From Streptomyces sp. L-9-10 (lineage in GTDB: Bacteria; Actinomycetota; Actinomycetes; Streptomycetales; Streptomycetaceae): a DNA stretch of 64,000 nt. The notes below the pieces were generated by a model, which saw only the letters and a list, made by a program, of their open reading frames with translations, was not told where the DNA came from and made no database searches. A program made the position numbers and the translations under genes. Location of the stretch: contig NZ_PHRF01000120.1 of NCBI RefSeq assembly GCF_004151105.1, forward strand, positions 1-64,000, given 5' to 3'. Below are positions 16,374 through 24,249 of this stretch, one piece after another. How positions within the stretch are numbered: the stretch's first letter is position 1; each line of letters starts with the position of its first letter.

Positions 16374-16985
16374 ATGGCGATCCGCATTCTGCTGGCCGAA
16401 GACATGAACATGGTCCGCGGAGCGCTGGTGGCTCTGCTGAACCTGGAGAGCGACCTCAAGGTCGTCTGTGAACTGGAGCGCGGCGACCACATCCTGCCTG
16501 CCGCGCTGGAACACCGCCCCGATATCGCGATCATCGACATCGATCTGCCGGGGATCGACGGACTGACGGCGGCCGCCCGGCTGCGGGAGTCACTGCCCGA
16601 GTGCCGGACACTGATCCTCACCAGCCTGGGCCGGCCGGGAACGCTCCGGCGCGCACTGTCGGCGCATGTCTCCGGCTATCTGCTCAAGGACGCGCCGCCC
16701 CAGGAACTGGCCACGGCGGTACGGCGGGTGGTCGCCGGTCACCGGGTGATCGACGCACAGCTCGCGCTCTCGGCGTGGGACGGCGCCGAGTCGCCGCTGA
16801 CCGAGCGGGAGACGGAGGTGCTGCGGATGGCGGCGGAGGGGTCGGAGGCCAATGAGATCGCCCGGGATCTGCATCTGTCACCCGGGACCGTGCGGAACTA
16901 TCTGACGACGATCGTGGCCAAGCTCAACGCGCGCAACCGCGTGGACGCGATCAGGATCGCTCAGGAGGCGGACTGGCTGCTGTGA
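16374..16985 (+). CDS. NarL/FixJ-family response regulator
   Basis: 203 residues from the ATG at 16374 (gaggaggag upstream). The receiver domain has acidic pocket AED (about 9-10), phospho-acceptor Asp55 in IIDIDLPGIDG, the conserved Thr/Ser in ILTS, and Lys in YLLKD. The LuxR-type DNA-binding domain SPLTERETEVLRMAAEG...EIARDLHLSPGTVRNYLTTIVAKL lies at 135-190. It is phosphorylated by the kinase encoded immediately upstream. Full-length and intact. DesR-like layout. Confidence 0.92.
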   Translation: MAIRILLAEDMNMVRGALVALLNLESDLKVVCELERGDHILPAALEHRPDIAIIDIDLPGIDGLTAAARLRESLPECRTLILTSLGRPGTLRRALSAHVSGYLLKDAPPQELATAVRRVVAGHRVIDAQLALSAWDGAESPLTERETEVLRMAAEGSEANEIARDLHLSPGTVRNYLTTIVAKLNARNRVDAIRIAQEADWLL

Positions 16986-16988
16986 GAG

Positions 16989-17011
16989 CGTGCCGCTGTG
17001 AAAGCGGCACG
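16989..17011. terminator. Stem-loop between convergent genes
   Basis: CGTGCCGCT (16989-16997), 5-base loop, AGCGGCACG (17003-17011): a perfect 9-bp stem just after the response regulator stop. It can also serve the convergent SagB-N-like gene that ends at 17070. Confidence 0.65.
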
Positions 17012-17069
17012 CCCCCGCGCCGCCGCCCATCGCGCCGCCCATCGCGGCGCCCACTCGCCGCCCCCGCGC

Positions 17070-17711
17070 TCAGGCGAGGTGGCCGTCGAAGTCATCCACC
17101 GGTATGGCCATACCGGCCGCGGCCAGATACTCGATGATTCCCCGGGTCACCGCCCTCGGCAGCGGCAGCGCGTCCGACGCCTGGTCCGGGGTGATGGGCC
17201 AGGCCAGCATTCCGGCCACCCACGCCGCCTCGGGGCGGTGCAGCAGCACCCGGTGCGGCGAGCCGACCGACTCCAGCGCGAACCCCGCCGCTTCCAGGGT
17301 GAACGACACCCCGCGCGGCATCCGGACGGGGCACTTCGGCGGCAGCGATACGGGGGTGAAGGGAGCGGGCCGGGCGACGGGGAAGACCGAGAGCAGCGGC
17401 CCCTTCAGATCGTCCAGACCGAGCGTACGGACCACCAGGTGGGAGAGCCGCTTCAGCACCGGCAGCAGGACCAGATAGGTATGGGCCCGGGGCACGACAC
17501 TCCCCGGCCGGGGTTCGAGATTCGCGAGGAGCACGGGCCCGAGCTGCATCCGGCGCAGCGCCTCGTGGACGACCGGGTGCGCGTCTCCGATGCGCTCGGT
17601 CCCCCACCGCCCGGTCAGGACGAGCGTCTGGCCACCGGCCTCCGTGGCGACGGCGACATCCTCGCTCAGCGACCAGAGGTTCACTGTCCGATGCTCATCC
17701 GCCGTTCCCAT
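17070..17711 (-). CDS. Stand-alone protein resembling the N-terminal half of SagB-type azoline dehydrogenases
   Basis: 213 residues, ATG at 17711 with gagggg 4 bases ahead. The order NLWSLSEDVAVA, TGRWGTERIG, HEALRRMQLGPVLLANL, GPLLSVFPVA, SFTLEAAGFALESVGSPHRVLLHRPEAAWVAGMLA matches the tandem winged-helix-like N-terminal region I associate with actinobacterial SagB/ThcOx family dehydrogenases. In those, this region precedes the FMN nitroreductase domain that oxidises azolines to azoles. Here the protein stops before any flavin-binding domain, and no nitroreductase gene is nearby. It faces the two-component system of the azoline RiPP locus. It could bind the leader or partner an oxidase encoded elsewhere, or be a remnant; the intact frame and good ribosome site argue against decay. 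The assignment is by pattern only. Confidence 0.55.
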   Translation of the reverse strand: MGTADEHRTVNLWSLSEDVAVATEAGGQTLVLTGRWGTERIGDAHPVVHEALRRMQLGPVLLANLEPRPGSVVPRAHTYLVLLPVLKRLSHLVVRTLGLDDLKGPLLSVFPVARPAPFTPVSLPPKCPVRMPRGVSFTLEAAGFALESVGSPHRVLLHRPEAAWVAGMLAWPITPDQASDALPLPRAVTRGIIEYLAAAGMAIPVDDFDGHLA

Positions 17712-17873
17712 GCTGCCCCTCGATTTGAAACGGCCAGGTACCGATCAGTATGTGGGGGCCGGCGAGGCCGGGGGGAGCGAGGATGTCACGAATCCGATGT
17801 GGAGATTTCACGCGGGGGGCGCGAGAGCGGCGCCTTGCGGAATGACCAGGCGCGGCGGTCCGTTGTCCAGGTC
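17712..17873. promoter_or_regulatory. Divergent promoter region
   Basis: 162 bases between the SagB-N-like gene and the CoA-binding protein gene; both promoters must lie here. No clear operator was recognised. Confidence 0.35.
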
Positions 17874-18281
17874 ATGTACGCAGACACGGAGACGATCCGG
17901 AAGATCCTCACGCGGAGCGGCGACACCTGGGCCGTGGTCGGGCTGTCCGACAACCGGTCCCGCGCGGCCTACGGCGTCGCGGCGGTGCTCCAGCGCTTCG
18001 GCAAACGCGTCGTGCCGGTCCACCCGAAGGCCGAGCGGGTCCACGGCGAGCAGGGCTACGCCTCGCTGGCGGACATCCCGTTCCCGGTCGATGTCGTGGA
18101 CGTCTTCGTCAACAGCGACCTGGCGGGCGCGGTAGCGGACGAGGCGGCGGCGATCGGGGCGAAGGCGGTCTGGTTCCAGCTCGGGGTGATCGACGAACAG
18201 GCATACGACCGCACCCGCGCGGCCGGCCTCGACATGGTCATGGACCGATGCCCGGCGATCGAGATCCCGCTGCTCGGCTGA
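17874..18281 (+). CDS. CoA-binding domain protein (YccU-like)
   Basis: 135 residues from the ATG at 17874; the ribosome site is weak. A single Rossmann CoA-binding fold: TWAVVGLSDNRSRAAYGVAAVLQRFGKRVVPVHPKAE, then DVVDVFVNSDLAGAVADEAAAIGAKAVWFQLGVID and a final MDRCPAIEIP. The conserved MDRCPAIE ending and size match the small YccU/CoA-binding family, homologous to the CoA-binding domain of succinyl-CoA synthetase. Biochemical role is unclear; proteins of this kind bind CoA and may be part of CoA-redox or CoAlation responses. A single, intact gene. Confidence 0.85.
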   Translation: MYADTETIRKILTRSGDTWAVVGLSDNRSRAAYGVAAVLQRFGKRVVPVHPKAERVHGEQGYASLADIPFPVDVVDVFVNSDLAGAVADEAAAIGAKAVWFQLGVIDEQAYDRTRAAGLDMVMDRCPAIEIPLLG

Positions 18282-18312
18282 TTCCCGGGACGCGAGAACA
18301 CAAAAAGCCGGC

Positions 18313-19185
18313 TCAGCGGGCTCCCACAGGGGCACGGAGCTGTTCGGCCAGCCGCTCGAGTTCGGCCGCCGTGGCAGGCGAGGGGTCGTTGAGTCCGCTG
18401 TGCACGGCCGTCGGGCTCTTCAGGAAGCGCCGGAGCACGGCCACAAGGAACCCTTGCGGCAGAGCCCGCAACGCGGTGAACGCGCGGGGTACCGGTGGTG
18501 TCCCCATCGCGGCGAGGTTCTGCCGCATGAGGTGGAGCATGCCGCGGACCGCGTCCGGGGCGTCGGCCAGCGCCACCGGGCCGCCCGCCGCGTATACCGC
18601 CTGACCGAGCGGGACCTCGAACGCGGCGTGCGTCCTGAGCCAGGCACCCATCCGCGGCTCGGCCTTGGCGTTGATCCCGGCGGTACGGAACGTCTCCACG
18701 ATCCGTACGAGTCGCTGGGTGGTACGGCCGTCGGGCTCACCGATCGGCATCGCGACCCGGCGGGTGATGAGATTGGTCTTGCGGTAGCGGACCACGTCAC
18801 CGTCCATCGTGCCGCCAGTCGCGGGGAAGCCGAGCAGCACCCGCTCGTGGCCGATCACCGCACCCAGCGTCTCCGGGCCGGCTGCCCAGTTGAGCAGGAA
18901 CAGCACGTCACCCTGGACGCCGGCGAGTGATTCAAGCACCGCATCCACCTGGTGGGTGCGGACGAAGACGGTGATCAGGTCGTACGCGCCGTCCGGGTGC
19001 TCGATCACCGGTACCGGCACCCGCCTGACAGCTGAGTTGTCTTCCTCGGCGAGCTGCACTCCCTGCCGGCGCAGGGCGGTCAGGCGCTCGCCCCGGGCGA
19101 GGAGCGAGACGTCGTGGCCGGCCTCGTGCATGCGGGCGGCGAACAGGCTGCCGCAAACTCCGGCGCCGTACACGAGCAGTTTCAT
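18313..19185 (-). CDS. Ketopantoate reductase family (PanE/ApbA-like) oxidoreductase
   Basis: 290 residues. The dinucleotide-binding motif LVYGAGVCGSLFAARMHEAGHDVSLLARG starts at residue 3, followed by the PanE pattern (LITVFVRTHQVDAVLESL, LLNWAAGPETLG). The C-terminal half is shorter on the catalytic Lys/Glu pattern than true PanE, so this may reduce another 2-keto acid with NADPH rather than serve pantothenate synthesis. It is divergent from a TetR regulator whose likely operators sit in the 70-base gap, a typical regulator/target pair. Confidence 0.8.
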   Translation of the reverse strand: MKLLVYGAGVCGSLFAARMHEAGHDVSLLARGERLTALRRQGVQLAEEDNSAVRRVPVPVIEHPDGAYDLITVFVRTHQVDAVLESLAGVQGDVLFLLNWAAGPETLGAVIGHERVLLGFPATGGTMDGDVVRYRKTNLITRRVAMPIGEPDGRTTQRLVRIVETFRTAGINAKAEPRMGAWLRTHAAFEVPLGQAVYAAGGPVALADAPDAVRGMLHLMRQNLAAMGTPPVPRAFTALRALPQGFLVAVLRRFLKSPTAVHSGLNDPSPATAAELERLAEQLRAPVGAR

Positions 19186-19200
19186 GACAGCTCTCTTTCA

Positions 19201-19237
19201 CACGTTCGTTTGAATCATACGTTCGTTTCATTGAAAC
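19201..19237. promoter_or_regulatory. TetR operator candidates between panE-like and tetR genes
   Basis: Two direct copies of ACGTTCGTTT (about 19202-19211 and 19219-19228) are followed by the palindrome GTTTCA-T-TGAAAC at 19225-19237. They overlap both divergent starts in an otherwise GC-rich region, as expected for autoregulation by the TetR protein. Confidence 0.55.
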
Positions 19238-19255
19238 ATATGTAGAGTCCCTCGT

Positions 19256-19885
19256 GTGGCGACCCCAGACACCCGCACCCAGATCCTCGACGCGGCCGAG
19301 CACCTCTTCGCCGAGCACGGATACCGCGGCACCTCGGTCCGCGCGATTACCAAACTCGCCGGAGCGAACCTGGCCGCCGTCGGCTACCACTTCGGCTCGA
19401 AGGCGGAGCTGATGGCCGCGGTCGCCCGCCGCGTGAGCGAGCCCGTCAACGCTGCCCAGTGCGCCGGGCTCGACACATTGCTCGCCCGGACCCCCGACCC
19501 GTCGGTCGGCGAACTGGTGGAGGCATTCGCGGGGCCGCTGTTCGACGAGATGCCGGCCGGCGACGAGGGCGGCGCCCGGACGTCCCGGCTGATCGTGACG
19601 ATCCTCAGCGACCCGGCCGAGGAGGCACGCAGCTGGACCGGCCCGGCCGAGGACTCGGTCCGCGAGCGCTACCTCGCGGCCTTCGCGCGCGTACTGCCCG
19701 GCCTTTCCCCGGAGGAGCTGTGGTTCCGGATGCGGGGGATCCTTGCCGTGACGGTCGTCGACCGCCTTGAGGCCCACCAGCAGCCCTCCCCTGGCTGCGC
19801 GTCCCCGGTAGCGGGCGAGGCGGCCCGGCGATGGGCGATCACGTTCCTGACGGCGGCGGTGAGTGCGCCACCGACCCGAATCTGA
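19256..19885 (+). CDS. TetR family transcriptional regulator
   Basis: 209 residues with a GTG start. The N-terminal helix-turn-helix is complete: TRTQILDAAEHLFAEHGYRGTSVRAITKLAG, then NLAAVGYHFGSKAELMAAVARR. The C-terminal ligand/dimer region (about 70-209) resembles the TetR_C group with 'DEMPAGDEGGARTSRLIVTILSDPAEEARS'. It probably represses the divergent PanE-like reductase and itself through the repeats at 19201-19237. Confidence 0.9.
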   Translation: MATPDTRTQILDAAEHLFAEHGYRGTSVRAITKLAGANLAAVGYHFGSKAELMAAVARRVSEPVNAAQCAGLDTLLARTPDPSVGELVEAFAGPLFDEMPAGDEGGARTSRLIVTILSDPAEEARSWTGPAEDSVRERYLAAFARVLPGLSPEELWFRMRGILAVTVVDRLEAHQQPSPGCASPVAGEAARRWAITFLTAAVSAPPTRI

Positions 19886-20126
19886 CGACCCAATACAGAC
19901 GACCGCGACAGACCATCGCGATGCGTACGTCCTGGGCCGAACTCGTCCATGCAGACGATGACTTCGGGCTCGCCGCGCAGGTTTTTCAGCCCCCGTTCCT
20001 CCCGGGGCCCAACGCTTCTGCTCTCCGGGTCCCGCCGTCGGACAGCCGCACGCTTGTCGTCCTCGTCCGACCCTCGATGAGATCCGTCGACGTCAACTGT
20101 CAGATCGGCTGCTTCCCGGATCTCGG
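19886..20126 (-). pseudogene. Possible IS630-family transposase remnant in a 241-base gap
   Basis: The gap has no intact gene. On the reverse strand around 19930-19990 one frame reads RGEPEVIVCMDEFGP, which matches the first DDE aspartate motif (VICxDEFGP) of actinobacterial IS630 transposases. The sequence after it loses similarity, and the flanking frames are scrambled. Probably a decayed fragment of a few dozen codons; no terminal repeats recognised. Confidence 0.4.
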
Positions 20127-20681
20127 TCAGACGCCCAGGCCCTCCAGAACCACCGCGCCCGGCAGGCCGCCGAAGATCTTGCCCGGGACGATCAGCTTGC
20201 CGCGGCGTCGGCCGCTGCCGATCAGGACCCATTCCGTGTCGAGCACCGCGGAGTCCACCAGCAGCGGCCAGGACGCGGGCAGTCCGATCGGCGTGATGCC
20301 TCCGTACTCCATGCCGGTCTCGCCGACGGCGGTGTCCATCGCGGCGAAGGAGGCCTTGCGCGCGCCCAGTTGCCGGCGGACCACGCCGTTGACGTCGACG
20401 CGGGTACGGGAGAGGACCACACACGCCGCGAGCGTCGACTCGCCGCCCCGCTTGCCCGCCACGACCACGCAGTTCGCGGACTGGTCGAGGAGTCCGGGGC
20501 CGTGGTGCTCGGCGAAGACCGCCGTGTCGGCGATCGCCGGGTCGGTGTCGACGTACACCAGCTGCTCGGCGGGGACGTCGCCACTCCAGGCGCGCACGGC
20601 GTCGGCGACGGGCGGCGTCAGTTCTTCGAGGCAGTCAAGGGCCGGTCTGGCGTTGTCGAAGTTTCCCACGGGAGCGCGCAT
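20127..20681 (-). CDS. YbaK/ProX-type aminoacyl-tRNA deacylase family protein
   Basis: 184 residues, ATG at 20681. Seen: the YbaK fold order with LVYVDTDPAIADTAVFAEHHG, SANCVVVAGKRGGESTLAACVVLSRTRVDVNGVVRRQLGARKASFA, TGMEYGGITPIGLPASWPLLVD and GSGRRRGKLIVPG, including the conserved GxxxGGxxPxGLP loop and the active-site Lys region. The family hydrolyses mischarged tRNAs (Ala-/Cys-tRNAPro) in trans. It lies 44 bases downstream of the XRE-cupin gene, but a -10-like TAGCGT 9 bases before its ATG suggests an additional leaderless promoter. Confidence 0.82.
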   Translation of the reverse strand: MRAPVGNFDNARPALDCLEELTPPVADAVRAWSGDVPAEQLVYVDTDPAIADTAVFAEHHGPGLLDQSANCVVVAGKRGGESTLAACVVLSRTRVDVNGVVRRQLGARKASFAAMDTAVGETGMEYGGITPIGLPASWPLLVDSAVLDTEWVLIGSGRRRGKLIVPGKIFGGLPGAVVLEGLGV

Positions 20682-20725
20682 GGACAGTACGCTAACAGCC
20701 GTCCCACCAGCACGGACCGGGTGTC

Positions 20726-21298
20726 TCAGCGTGCGGGCGGGATCGAGACGGACATGATCATTTCGACGGTCTCGGTGCCTTCGTTGCGGTAGATGTGCGG
20801 CACGTTCGCCTCGAAGACCGCCGAGGCGCCCGCCGGTACGGTGTGCGCCTCGCCGTCGACGACGAGGGTCAGTGCGCCGGTGGTCACATGCAGCAGTTCG
20901 GCGGTTCCCGACGGATGCGGGTCGGAGGAGCTGGAGTCCCCCGGCCGCAGGATCCACTCCCACAGTTCCAGCGGTCCGCGGGCCTCGGTGCCGACGAGCA
21001 GCGTGGTCCGGCTGCCCGCGGGCGTGGACCACATCCGGACGGCCTGGCTCTCCGGCACGATCCTGACCTGCGGGCCCTGCTCGTAGTCGAGGAGGGTCGT
21101 GATCGAGACACCGAGCGCGTCGGCGAGCTTGACCGTGGTGCCGACGCTGGGGTTGGTACGAGCCTGCTCGATCTGGATGATCATCCCGCGGCTGACCCCC
21201 GCCCTGGCCGCCAAGGCGTCGAGGGTGAACCCCCGTTCACCGCGCCAGCGCTTGAGATTGCGGGCGAGCGACTGCGTGAGCTGGTCGAGGTCCGACAC
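20726..21298 (-). CDS. XRE-cupin transcriptional regulator
   Basis: 190 residues from the GTG at 21298. The helix-turn-helix at 5-60 (LARNLKRWRGERGFTLDALAARAGVSRGMIIQIE...NPSVGTTVKLADALGVS) is followed by a cupin domain (about 100-190): LELWEWILRPGDSSSSDPHPSGTAELLHVTTGALTLVVDGEAHTVPAG, then FEANVPHIYRN. Such regulators sense small metabolites through the cupin. Longer in-frame starts exist upstream but lack conserved sequence. Likely regulates the downstream YbaK-like gene. Confidence 0.88.
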   Translation of the reverse strand: MSDLDQLTQSLARNLKRWRGERGFTLDALAARAGVSRGMIIQIEQARTNPSVGTTVKLADALGVSITTLLDYEQGPQVRIVPESQAVRMWSTPAGSRTTLLVGTEARGPLELWEWILRPGDSSSSDPHPSGTAELLHVTTGALTLVVDGEAHTVPAGASAVFEANVPHIYRNEGTETVEMIMSVSIPPAR

Positions 21299-21884
21299 GT
21301 TCCGTCCAATATTCAATGAGGAAGTGCAATGGGCCGCACTATGGTGTGGTACACCCCACCGTTCATCGCACTGTACTGCGAGGCCCCGCGCGACCGCACC
21401 CGCCGCCCTGACCACGCGGCGACACCCCGGAGCGACGTACGGTGAGGCTCACCCCAAAGATGAGTGCCCCCGCGGTCCCCGGAGCGGGCTCAGGGCGGCC
21501 AATATGACCGTACGGTTGGCTGAAAGCAGTTGACCACACCGAGCCTCAACGGACCGTCGGCGGGCGTCCGGAGCTCCGAACGGGCATCAGTATCCCGGCT
21601 TCGGGCACGGCAGACGCGGATTTCGCGCATATGACAGGGGCTACAGCGGTTCACCGTATCTACCATGCCTCTCCTGGCCGGTGGGTGACTTCGGGACGAA
21701 CTCCCCCGTTGAGTGGGCTCCAGCCGATCTGTGTGTTCCATGAGCTCGCGGCGTGGTTAGCATGAGCGCCACATGTGGTGCGGAAGATCGCCGTCCCCAT
21801 CGGTGTCAGATCCCGCCCGTGCGGCCGAAGCGCGCTGGTCGGCCGTCTATATCCCCCGCACTCAAGCACCCGAGGGACCGCGGA
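21299..21884. other. 586-base divergent intergenic region before the conservon
   Basis: No gene was recognised. It carries the promoters of the XRE-cupin gene (reverse) and the conservon (forward). A TTAGCAT box, -10-like, lies at about 21757-21763, some 120 bases ahead of the first conservon start. The reading frame of the kinase-like gene is open through 21753, so an earlier start cannot be fully excluded. Much of the middle has lower coding bias. Confidence 0.5.
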
Positions 21885-23711
21885 ATGTCAGTGCCTGTCG
21901 CCCCCCGCCCGCGCCGCATACGCAAGGCACGGTCTCTGCCGCTCGCCGTACCCCTGGGTCTGCTGGTGGTGGCCGCCGCGGCGGGAGGCGCCGTGGCCGC
22001 GACGGCGCCCGCGGCGGCCCGTACCTGGGTGGCCGCCACCGTCGCCACCGCCTGGCTGTGCCTGGCGGTCACGACCGTCACCTCCGCGCTGCTGCTGCGC
22101 CGCGGCCGGCGCGGAACGGCCACCGCCGAGCACGAGACGCGGGCCGCGCAGACACGGCTGACCCAGCTGGGCGCGGAATCGGCGCACCTGCTGAACGTGA
22201 CGCTGCCCTCGGTGGTCAAGCGGGTCCGGGACGGCGTGGGCGCCGACGAGACGCTGGTGTCCATCCCGGGTCCGTCCGATCCCCAACTGCGGCGCCTGCT
22301 GGAGATGTTCACCACCGAGGTCGCCGACTCCGCACGGCGTTCGGCCGACGCGTCGGCCGAACGCGACAGAGCCGTCGCCCAGCTGACGCGGGCCGCCGAC
22401 GAGCTGGATCTGCTCACCTCCAAGACGCTTCCCGACGCTCTCGGCGGCCTGCGCTCCGGCGGTTCCGCGGACACCGTGCTCGGCACCGTCGAACAGCCCT
22501 CCGACCCGCGGCTGCGGGTCCTGCTGGACACGACGGTCCGGGACTTCGCCATCAGTGAGCGACGGGCCGCGGCGGCACAGGCCGCCAGCGCCAAGGCGCT
22601 GAGCCGGGTCCAGGCGAAGGCCGTGAGCATGCTCGCGGATCTGCGCGAGATGCAGGACCGCTACGGCGAAGAGGTCTTCGGGGACCTGCTCAAGCTCGAC
22701 CACAACACCTCGCAGCTCGGACTGCTCACCGACCGGCTCGCCCTGCTGATGGGCGGCCGCGCGAGCCGCGCCTGGAACAAGCCGATCGGCATGGAGAGCA
22801 TCCTGCGCGGCGCGGTGGGCCGGATCTCCGCGTACCAGCGGGTCAGACTGCACTGTTCGAGCCGCGCCGCGATCGCCGGATTCGCCGCCGAGCCCGTCAT
22901 GCACCTCCTCGCCGAACTCATGGACAACGCGGCGAACTTCTCCCCGCCGATCGACGAGGTCCATGTCTATGTCGAGGAGCGCACCGCCGGGATCGTGGTG
23001 ACCATCGAGGACAGCGGGCTGAAGATGGCCGCCGCCGCGATGCGGCGCGCCGAGGAGTCCGTCTCGGGACGGGTCACCGACCTGGCCATGCTCCAGGGCA
23101 CCCGGCTGGGTCTCGCCGTGGTCGGCCGGCTGGCCGCCAAGTACCACATCAGCGTCAACTACCGGCCGTCGTCCCGTGGCGGTACGGGCGTCGTGGTCCT
23201 CTTCCCGCCGCAGCTCATGGCCCAGCAGCGCGGTGTGGCCCCGGAGCAGTCCCTGCGGCGCCCGGCCCCGGCCGCGGAGGCGGCGGCTCCCGCCGCCCCG
23301 CCGGTCACTCCGGCTCCCCGGACCCCGGCGGCCCCGCCCCGCTCGTCCGCCCCGTCCGCCCCGTCTGCTCCGGCGGTCTCCCCCGCGCTGCCCGCACCGT
23401 CCGCCCCGGTGGACGGCCCCCGCGTGGCGACGCCCAACGGTCTCCCGGTCCGTCCGCCCGGCCGCACCATGGCCGCCGCCGACCGGGGCCGGCCGCAGCC
23501 GGAGTCGGAGCGCGAGGCCGTACAGCCGGGCCGTGACGCGGGCTCGCAGTTCGGGGCCTTCCACCGTGCGCGCCGCGCCTCGGAGGACCGGCCGGGCTCC
23601 GGCGACGCCACCGGCGGGGCCGGCACCGCCGGCACGTCCGGCGCCGACGACGTGTCCGAAACCGGCGGTACGCGGGGACCTGACGGCACATCCGGGACTC
23701 CGGCCGAATAA
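21885..23711 (+). CDS. Conservon sensor-kinase-like ATPase (CvnA type)
   Basis: 608 residues from the ATG at 21885 (gaggg upstream). Two N-terminal membrane helices (about 17-38 and 46-68) are followed by a coiled-coil-like region, then a GHKL ATPase domain (about 320-450) with N-box LLAELMDNAANFSPPIDEV, EDSGLKM and LGLAVVGRLAAKYHISV. There is no clear phospho-accepting histidine. The C-terminal 150 residues are an Ala/Pro/Ser-rich disordered tail. In Streptomyces conservons CvnA associates at the membrane with CvnB, CvnC and the GTPase CvnD, a G-protein-like signalling complex. The four downstream genes are the matching partners, nearly all overlapping. Confidence 0.9.
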   Translation: MSVPVAPRPRRIRKARSLPLAVPLGLLVVAAAAGGAVAATAPAAARTWVAATVATAWLCLAVTTVTSALLLRRGRRGTATAEHETRAAQTRLTQLGAESAHLLNVTLPSVVKRVRDGVGADETLVSIPGPSDPQLRRLLEMFTTEVADSARRSADASAERDRAVAQLTRAADELDLLTSKTLPDALGGLRSGGSADTVLGTVEQPSDPRLRVLLDTTVRDFAISERRAAAAQAASAKALSRVQAKAVSMLADLREMQDRYGEEVFGDLLKLDHNTSQLGLLTDRLALLMGGRASRAWNKPIGMESILRGAVGRISAYQRVRLHCSSRAAIAGFAAEPVMHLLAELMDNAANFSPPIDEVHVYVEERTAGIVVTIEDSGLKMAAAAMRRAEESVSGRVTDLAMLQGTRLGLAVVGRLAAKYHISVNYRPSSRGGTGVVVLFPPQLMAQQRGVAPEQSLRRPAPAAEAAAPAAPPVTPAPRTPAAPPRSSAPSAPSAPAVSPALPAPSAPVDGPRVATPNGLPVRPPGRTMAAADRGRPQPESEREAVQPGRDAGSQFGAFHRARRASEDRPGSGDATGGAGTAGTSGADDVSETGGTRGPDGTSGTPAE

Positions 23712-23790
23712 GGGCCGCCCTCTCCCCGTACGGCGCCCGGGGTCTTGGCGCCCTTCCCCACCCGGAACGCGAGATTGGAGGCACGGGCAG

Positions 23791-24249
23791 GTGACCGGTC
23801 CGCCGGGTACCACCCGCCCCACGCACACCATGCAGACCACTGACAACAGCCTGACCTGGCTCCTCGAGAGCCTGTTGGAACGCACCCCCGGCACCCGGCA
23901 CGCCCTGGTGCTCTCCCGTGACGGGCTGAAGCTCTGCTGGAGCCGTCATCTCACCCTGGACCAGGCCGACCAGCTGGCGGCCATCTGTTCCGGCATCCAG
24001 GCGCTCGCCCAGGGCGCCTCGGTGGAGTTCGGCAACGGCACCGGCGGTGTACGGCACTCGATGACCGAATTCCACGGCGGGCTGCTGTTCATCGTGGAGG
24101 CCGGGGACGGAGCGCATCTCGCGGTCGTGGCCGAGGACGGTGCCGACCCGGGTGTGGTGGGCCATCAGATGACCGAGCTGGTCGAGCAGATCGGTGAGCA
24201 TCTGCGGGCCGAGCCACGCGGGACGGTCCAGGAGAGTTCCCCGTCATGA
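23791..24249 (+). CDS. Roadblock/LC7 domain protein (CvnB type)
   Basis: 152 residues from the GTG at 23791 (ggagg 9 bases ahead); an ATG at 23830 is an alternative start. Roadblock/LC7 fold: LTWLLESLLERTPGTRHALVLSRDGLKLCWS, then DQLAAICSGIQALAQGASVEFGNGTGGVRHSMTEFHGGLLFIVEAG and AVVAEDGADPGVVGHQMTELVEQIGEHL. In conservons this protein is thought to act as a GTPase-activating or scaffold subunit for CvnD. Its stop overlaps the DUF742 start (ATGA). Confidence 0.92.
   Translation: MTGPPGTTRPTHTMQTTDNSLTWLLESLLERTPGTRHALVLSRDGLKLCWSRHLTLDQADQLAAICSGIQALAQGASVEFGNGTGGVRHSMTEFHGGLLFIVEAGDGAHLAVVAEDGADPGVVGHQMTELVEQIGEHLRAEPRGTVQESSPS

Noticed and set aside
11218..17711. Thiopeptide, lanthipeptide or thioamitide assignment for the RiPP locus
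   Set aside because: No LanB-type dehydratase, pyridine synthase, LanC, LanD or TfuA gene is present, and the core lacks the usual residues.
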